From CAZGSG01 sp964528095 (GTDB lineage: Bacteria; Bacteroidota; Bacteroidia; Chitinophagales; Chitinophagaceae), in assembly GCA_964528095.1 (NCBI GenBank), contig CAZGSG010000221.1, forward strand, positions 1 through 9,784: a stretch of 9,784 nt of DNA. Direction: 5' to 3'. Below the pieces are notes generated by a model that saw only the letters and a list, made by a program, of their open reading frames with translations, did no database searches and was not told the origin of the DNA. The stretch's first letter is position 1. Each line of letters begins with the position of its first letter. Both the position numbers and the translations under genes were made by a program. This document shows positions 5,799 to 9,784 of this stretch, piece after piece.

Positions 5799-7118
5799 TT
5801 ATTTTTTTATTTTCAGGTATTTCAGGATATCGTCGTACAATCCGGATTCATTTGAATACAGGGCATAGTTACGGGCAGAAGCAAACCACTCAAGCGTGGT
5901 AGGCCGGTGTTGTTTTATTGCTTTGAGCAGGTCTTTGGTCGTGATGGATTGAATACTACCCTTGCTCATTGATTCTTTTAATTTATCTTCTACAGCTATA
6001 TCAATGATCGCTTTCAGATCAGCTCCTGAATAATCAGTGGTAGCGGCGGCTACTTTCCTTGTATCTATATCTTCTACGGGTTTTCCTTTGAGCAGGGAAA
6101 CCAGTATTTCCTCCCGTGCCGCTTCATCCGGAGGTTCCACAAATATGATACGGTCAAATCTTCCGGGACGCCTGAATGCTGAATCCACGCTCCAGGGTGC
6201 ATTGGTAGCTGCCAGTATTAACACGCCTTCATTGTCTGATTCAACACCATCGAGTTCGGCGAGGAACTGGTTGATAACATGTCGCATCGCCGACTGTTTG
6301 AGATCGCTGCGGCTCGCTCCCATTGCATCTACTTCATCAAAGAAGATCACACAGGGCGTATTGCGACGGGCAGTTTCAAAGATGGCATGCAGATTTTTTT
6401 CACTGTTGCCAATCCACATGTCCAGGATATCGTGAATCCCGATATTAATGAATTTGGCATCTATCTCCCCTGCCGTTGCTTTTGCTATAAATGTTTTTCC
6501 GCAACCCGGGGGACCATATAGTAATATACCACCACCGGTTTTTTTACCAAATGCACGGTATAGCTCAGGATTTTTTAATGGCTGAATGATCTTGATCGCA
6601 ATCTCCTCTTTTACTTTTTTCATGCCCCCCACCGCGTCGAACTTAATGGTTGGCTTTTCCATAAATCTTGCGCTGTCCATATCCAGATCCGTCAATTCAT
6701 CTATATTATTATCTGATGAAGGATGGGAAATACGCAAAACGGAATCGATTTCAGGATCTGTAAAGCCCGGGTTCAACGTGACCAGTTGCTGGTAGATACC
6801 AGTTGCCTGGGAAATAGATTGTTCTTTGATCAGGCATTTAATGAATAAAACCTGTTCATTAACAGAAAGCTGGTCCTGCAATTGTTCATACACAACTATT
6901 GCGGCGGAGTATTTTTGCTGGTGATAATAACTGGCGGCCAGTCCTGTCTGCGCTTTTACATTTCCATAGCTCCGTTGTAAGATTTCCTGGTATTGAGCAG
7001 CAGCATCGCTATACATTTTTTCCTGCATCATCATGTTTGCCACCTGCATCCGCAAGGGGATATTGTCAGGTGATACGGATAACGCATCCAGTAAATTTTG
7101 AATGATCTCGTTAGTCAT
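5799..7118 (-). CDS. AAA+ ATPase (classical Cdc48/Vps4/FtsH-like AAA domain) with N-terminal TPR domain
   Basis: This 439-residue soluble protein joins about three TPR-like units (roughly 21-54, 55-88, 89-118) through an acidic linker (135-150) to one classical AAA module (158-390). ATPase elements are complete: Walker A G202-P-P-G-C-G-K-T209, pore-loop W235-I-G237 before S-E, Walker B V257-I-F-F-D-E262, sensor-1 N306, arginine fingers R317 and R320 in the R-R-P-G-R-F-D box, and S364-G-A-D-L. It should assemble as a hexamer that threads or remodels protein substrates. It has no transmembrane segment and no HExxH protease domain, so it is not FtsH. A distinct C-terminal tail (about 405-439: T-L-E-W-F, A-R-N-Y-A, G-L-Y-D-D) follows the AAA lid. 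The gene starts 9 bp after serA and abuts the TPR membrane gene. The TPRs probably select substrate or bind the neighbour; the substrate is unknown. Confidence 0.88.
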   Translation of the reverse strand: MTNEIIQNLLDALSVSPDNIPLRMQVANMMMQEKMYSDAAAQYQEILQRSYGNVKAQTGLAASYYHQQKYSAAIVVYEQLQDQLSVNEQVLFIKCLIKEQSISQATGIYQQLVTLNPGFTDPEIDSVLRISHPSSDNNIDELTDLDMDSARFMEKPTIKFDAVGGMKKVKEEIAIKIIQPLKNPELYRAFGKKTGGGILLYGPPGCGKTFIAKATAGEIDAKFINIGIHDILDMWIGNSEKNLHAIFETARRNTPCVIFFDEVDAMGASRSDLKQSAMRHVINQFLAELDGVESDNEGVLILAATNAPWSVDSAFRRPGRFDRIIFVEPPDEAAREEILVSLLKGKPVEDIDTRKVAAATTDYSGADLKAIIDIAVEDKLKESMSKGSIQSITTKDLLKAIKQHRPTTLEWFASARNYALYSNESGLYDDILKYLKIKK

Positions 7119-7127
7119 AATTAAAGA

Positions 7128-8366
7128 TTAGTACAACATCCGCACTTTGATCGTATGCTTCACGTCCCGCAGCAACTTCAGTGCCTGTGCAGACAATTGT
7201 TTGTCCACATCAAGTACCACGTATCCTATTTCATCATTTGTCTTTAAGTATTGTCCGACTATATTGATATTGTGTTTCGATAATTCTGTATTGATGGCAG
7301 ACAAAACACCTGGTACATTATTATGAATATGTAAGATCCGGTGCGATTTTTCCTGCGGGGGCAATGCCAGCGCCGGAACCGTATGCGAACCAAATGTGAT
7401 CCCCTTTTCAAGATAGTTGAGCAGTTTCACACTCACGTCTTCGCCAATATTCTGTTGTGCCTCCTCTGTTGAACCGCCAATATGCGGAGTCAGGATCACG
7501 TTGGGAAGGTCTTGCAGCGGGCTTTGAAAACGATCGCCGTTCTTTTCGGGTTCCCATGGAAACACATCGATAGCTGCACCACCTACCTGTCCGTCTACAA
7601 TTGATTTACGGAGTGCGTCCAGGTCAACCACTTCTCCCCTGGCATAGTTGATCAGGATGCTACCCTTTTTAAAGTGCTTAAGCGTGTTTTTGTTGATGAT
7701 GTTTTTTGTCTGGCTTGTTTCGGGCACATGCAATGTCACTACATCGGCTTTACTTAACACATCTTTTAGTGTTTTACCATCAGTGGCATTACCAAGCGGC
7801 AATTTGGTTTCTACATCATAAAAGATCACTTTCATTCCAAGGGATTCTGCCAGTACGCTGGCCTGCGAACCGATATTACCGTACCCGATAATTCCCAGTG
7901 TTTTGCCCCGGAGCTCAAAACTGCCCTTTGCTTCTTTCATCCAGATGCCTTCGTGGGCGGCTTTATTTTTATCGGGAATCCGCCGGATCAGCATGATAGC
8001 CAGGCCGATCACCAGTTCTGCCACAGATCTTGTGTTTGAATAAGGTGCATTAAAGACCACTACCCCGTTCCTGGTAGCTGCTTTCAGGTTCACCTGGTTG
8101 ACACCGATGCAAAAACAGCCAATCGCCTGTAGTTTGGTAGCAGCTTCCAATACGCGTGGGGTGATCTGTGTTTTGGAACGGATGCCCAGGATATGAACGT
8201 CTTTGATCGCTTTGACCAACTCATCTTCCGTTAGTGCTTTACTGATTTTTTCTACTTGTGCATAACCCTGTTGCTGAAAATTCTTTACGGCCAGGTCGCT
8301 TATATTTTCCAGGAAAAGTATGCGGATTTTTTCTTTGGGATAACTCGTTTTATCGTTCGTTGCCAT
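7128..8366 (-). CDS. serA: D-3-phosphoglycerate dehydrogenase, ACT-domain (E. coli) type
   Basis: The enzyme oxidises 3-phosphoglycerate to 3-phosphohydroxypyruvate with NAD+, the first step of serine synthesis in the cytosol. The chosen ATG at 8366 gives 412 residues, close to the 410 of E. coli SerA; the frame also opens at a TTG nine bases upstream, which is less likely. Numbering from 8366, the NAD Rossmann motif is G161-Y-G-N-I-G166, and the catalytic set is R243 (N-Y-A-R-G-E), E272 (P-W-E-P) and H295 (T-P-H-I-G-G). A C-terminal ACT domain (about 342-412) keeps H348, N350 and N368, the equivalents of the E. coli serine-binding H344, N346 and N364, so feedback inhibition by serine is expected. 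The long extra domain of the mycobacterial type is absent. serA is the first gene of an apparent three-gene unit with the AAA and TPR membrane genes. The 353-bp gap upstream is filled by a repeat element. Confidence 0.95.
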   Translation of the reverse strand: MATNDKTSYPKEKIRILFLENISDLAVKNFQQQGYAQVEKISKALTEDELVKAIKDVHILGIRSKTQITPRVLEAATKLQAIGCFCIGVNQVNLKAATRNGVVVFNAPYSNTRSVAELVIGLAIMLIRRIPDKNKAAHEGIWMKEAKGSFELRGKTLGIIGYGNIGSQASVLAESLGMKVIFYDVETKLPLGNATDGKTLKDVLSKADVVTLHVPETSQTKNIINKNTLKHFKKGSILINYARGEVVDLDALRKSIVDGQVGGAAIDVFPWEPEKNGDRFQSPLQDLPNVILTPHIGGSTEEAQQNIGEDVSVKLLNYLEKGITFGSHTVPALALPPQEKSHRILHIHNNVPGVLSAINTELSKHNINIVGQYLKTNDEIGYVVLDVDKQLSAQALKLLRDVKHTIKVRMLY

Positions 8367-8443
8367 ATTGTGCAAATATCTGTATAACTAACGAAAAAAT
8401 AAACTAACGGGTGTTATGATCTAAGCCTGGACTGGGCTGGGAT

Positions 8444-8679
8444 GTTTTTTTACACGGAATCACGGAGTAAGGTGGTTATTCTTTTTCTTTGATTTGAACT
8501 TTATTACTGGTCTTTAAGCTATTTGTCAACCCAGATAAGGAATGCACGGAGTTGGAAAACGCTACCAGTTCCGTGCATTCCTTATTTTGAGCCTCCCAAA
8601 AGTTAATAATTAATAGTAAAACAATGACCAGGCAAAAACAATTAACCACCTTACTCCGTGATTCCGTGTTAAAAAAAAC
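8444..8679. repeat. Nested four-copy inverted-repeat element in the 353-bp gap between the kinase gene and serA
   Basis: The only gap over 300 bp (8367-8719) holds this element and no supported gene. The outer arms 8452-8478 and 8643-8669 are perfect 27-bp reverse complements, each bordered on the outside by a T7/A8 run (8445-8451 and 8671-8678). An inner hairpin has perfect 16-bp arms (8535-8550 and 8570-8585), extended on the + strand RNA by two G-U and three further pairs to a 9-nt loop (8556-8564). All four arms share one motif, GGAAT(G)CACGGA: two copies forward (8456-8472, 8539-8555) and two reversed (8565-8581, 8649-8665). The arrangement looks like a small non-autonomous mobile repeat or a structured RNA. 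No transposase and no clear target-site duplication is visible. It may also affect termination of the kinase transcript or expression of serA. Confidence 0.85.
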
Positions 8680-8719
8680 TATAGAGAATTTACAAACATG
8701 TTTCAAATCCCAAACTGCG

Positions 8720-9784
8720 TTATGCTATCAATGTAAAAGTTGTGCCTGCTCCAGGTTGTGACTGCATGGTTATTTTACAGTGTATTGCCCTGGCCAGGTC
8801 ACGTACGAGGTGAAGCCCGAATCCTGTTTTGGCATTGGGAACGGCCGCATCATCGTATAATGCTTTTACCTGTTCTTCATTTATTCCCGGCCCATTGTCG
8901 GTAATAGAGAGCGTGGTTTTATCACCGGTCTGTTTTACCTGCCATTCGATAACAGCACCAGGTGTATCTTTTAACACCTTCAGCGCATTGGCAGTAAGGT
9001 TATGCATTATTGTTTGCAGGTAGTTTTCATCGGTATTTACTTTTATGTCTCCCGGGTCATTAAAGCTGATCCTGGTATTGCCACTGTTTTCAAAAAAGCG
9101 TTGTATGTAGGCAAACATATCACGCACAGGCACGGAATGTATCTGGGGTTTGAAATTTTCCATCTGTCCCTTACTCCATAGCAGCATCGCTTCCATTGTT
9201 TCAAGAAGTGATCTTGCGGAATGGCTGATATATTGCTGGTGTTGTGCCGCTTCTTCCGCATTCATTATACCCGGTTCTTCCTGTTGCATTTCAAGGAAGC
9301 TGATCAGGTTGGCCACCGGGCTGCGGAGATCATGGCTAAGAATGGCGAAAAATTTCGCTTTTACCTTATTGGCTTCATCCAGTTCATTATTCAGCTGCAA
9401 TAATGTGGTATTCGTGCGTTTTCTTGTTCTGCTCTGCCGGTAAAGTAATCCTCCAATTACAAGTAATAGCCCCAGGCCGGCGATCATAGCAATCCGCATC
9501 TTTTTTTCCGCCGTTAGTGCAATTTTATTGATCTGTATTTCTTTGTCCCGCAGGTCTATTTCCTTCTGACTTTCAATGGATGCGATCCTGTTCTTATTCT
9601 CCTGTGAGTACAAAGAATCCTGCATCGCAAAACTCAGCTTATAATTACTGATGGCCGCTTTATATTCGCCTTTCAGTTCCTGTTGTTCTGCAAGGATACC
9701 ACTAAAATATCCGAGATTTTCCCGGTCATTTGTTTCTTGACTATAATTTATTGAGCGCTGTAAATATTCACCCGCTTTATTCAG
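8720..9784 (-). CDS. TPR-containing sensor histidine kinase, partial (5' end outside the window)
   Basis: The frame stays open to the right edge, so 354 C-terminal residues are visible and the N terminus is missing; the ATG at 9625 is internal. Numbering from the first visible residue, 1-50 is TPR-like (helices ending in G-E-Y-K-A-A-I-S-N-Y). Residues 62-95 are a charged likely coiled coil, 97-115 is a transmembrane helix, and 116-143 is a linker helix. The HisKA segment carries F-F-A-I-L-S-H151-D-L-R-S-P, the expected autophosphorylation site. The ATPase domain has an N box (N262, N266), D296-N-G-P-G300 and G321-F-G323. This fits the Bacteroidota class with periplasmic TPR sensor, one membrane span and cytosolic kinase. 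No receiver domain is fused and no response regulator lies downstream in this window, so a partner may lie upstream, outside the window. The signal sensed is unknown. The repeat element follows its stop. Confidence 0.92.
   Translation of the reverse strand: MNKAGEYLQRSINYSQETNDRENLGYFSGILAEQQELKGEYKAAISNYKLSFAMQDSLYSQENKNRIASIESQKEIDLRDKEIQINKIALTAEKKMRIAMIAGLGLLLVIGGLLYRQSRTRKRTNTTLLQLNNELDEANKVKAKFFAILSHDLRSPVANLISFLEMQQEEPGIMNAEEAAQHQQYISHSARSLLETMEAMLLWSKGQMENFKPQIHSVPVRDMFAYIQRFFENSGNTRISFNDPGDIKVNTDENYLQTIMHNLTANALKVLKDTPGAVIEWQVKQTGDKTTLSITDNGPGINEEQVKALYDDAAVPNAKTGFGLHLVRDLARAIHCKITMQSQPGAGTTFTLIA

Noticed and set aside
8535..8585. Inner hairpin as a classical intrinsic terminator of the kinase gene
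   Set aside because: No T run follows the stem in the direction of kinase transcription, and it is about 135 bases past the stop codon.
8542..8613. Plus-strand frame of 23 codons inside the inner hairpin
   Set aside because: It arises directly from the hairpin arms, has no start signals and resembles no known peptide.
8476..8706. Open frame of 76 codons on the minus strand with a hydrophobic stretch
   Set aside because: It begins at a TTG, runs through both nested inverted repeats and resembles no family, so it is a by-product of the repeat element.

Overview
The window looks like chromosomal DNA from a member of the Bacteroidota, most likely of the Chitinophagaceae type. This is inferred from four things: moderate-to-low GC with AT-rich intergenic DNA, start codons without convincing Shine-Dalgarno sequences, several TAnnTTTG-like -7 promoter elements, and gene content typical of the phylum (SPII lipoproteins with Lys-rich tails, a TPR-linked histidine kinase, NDH-2). 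No rRNA, tRNA, CRISPR array, transposase or phage gene is visible.

Layout. Bases 1-194 are AT-rich and hold no supported gene. A small TfoX/Sxy N-terminal-domain protein (195-530, +) converges on a SAM hydroxide adenosyltransferase-family protein (568-1464, -) that unusually begins with a lipoprotein-like signal peptide. Divergent from it is a HEAT/ARM-like helical-repeat protein (1558-2124, +). That gene converges on a type II NADH dehydrogenase (2147-3454, -), and a long near-perfect inverted repeat lies across both 3' ends. A 233-bp divergent intergenic region with a 20-bp palindrome leads to a lipoprotein with YD-like repeats (3688-4521, +).

The right half is all on the minus strand. Read in transcription order it is: the 3' part of a TPR-sensor histidine kinase that enters from the right edge (8720-9784); a 353-bp gap filled by a structured nested inverted-repeat element; serA (7128-8366); a TPR-AAA+ ATPase (5799-7118); and a TPR-polytopic membrane protein (4542-5798). 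The last three are spaced 9 bp and 0 bp apart (a TAAATG junction) and look like one transcription unit. serA makes the first committed intermediate of serine synthesis. The other two look like a dedicated pair, a cytosolic Cdc48/Vps4-type ATPase and a membrane TPR partner, whose substrate cannot be read from the sequence.

The most notable items are the TPR-AAA/TPR-membrane pair, the four-copy nested repeat upstream of serA, the apparently exported SAM-hydrolase-family protein, and the inverted repeat that supplies the C-terminal tail of the helical-repeat protein.
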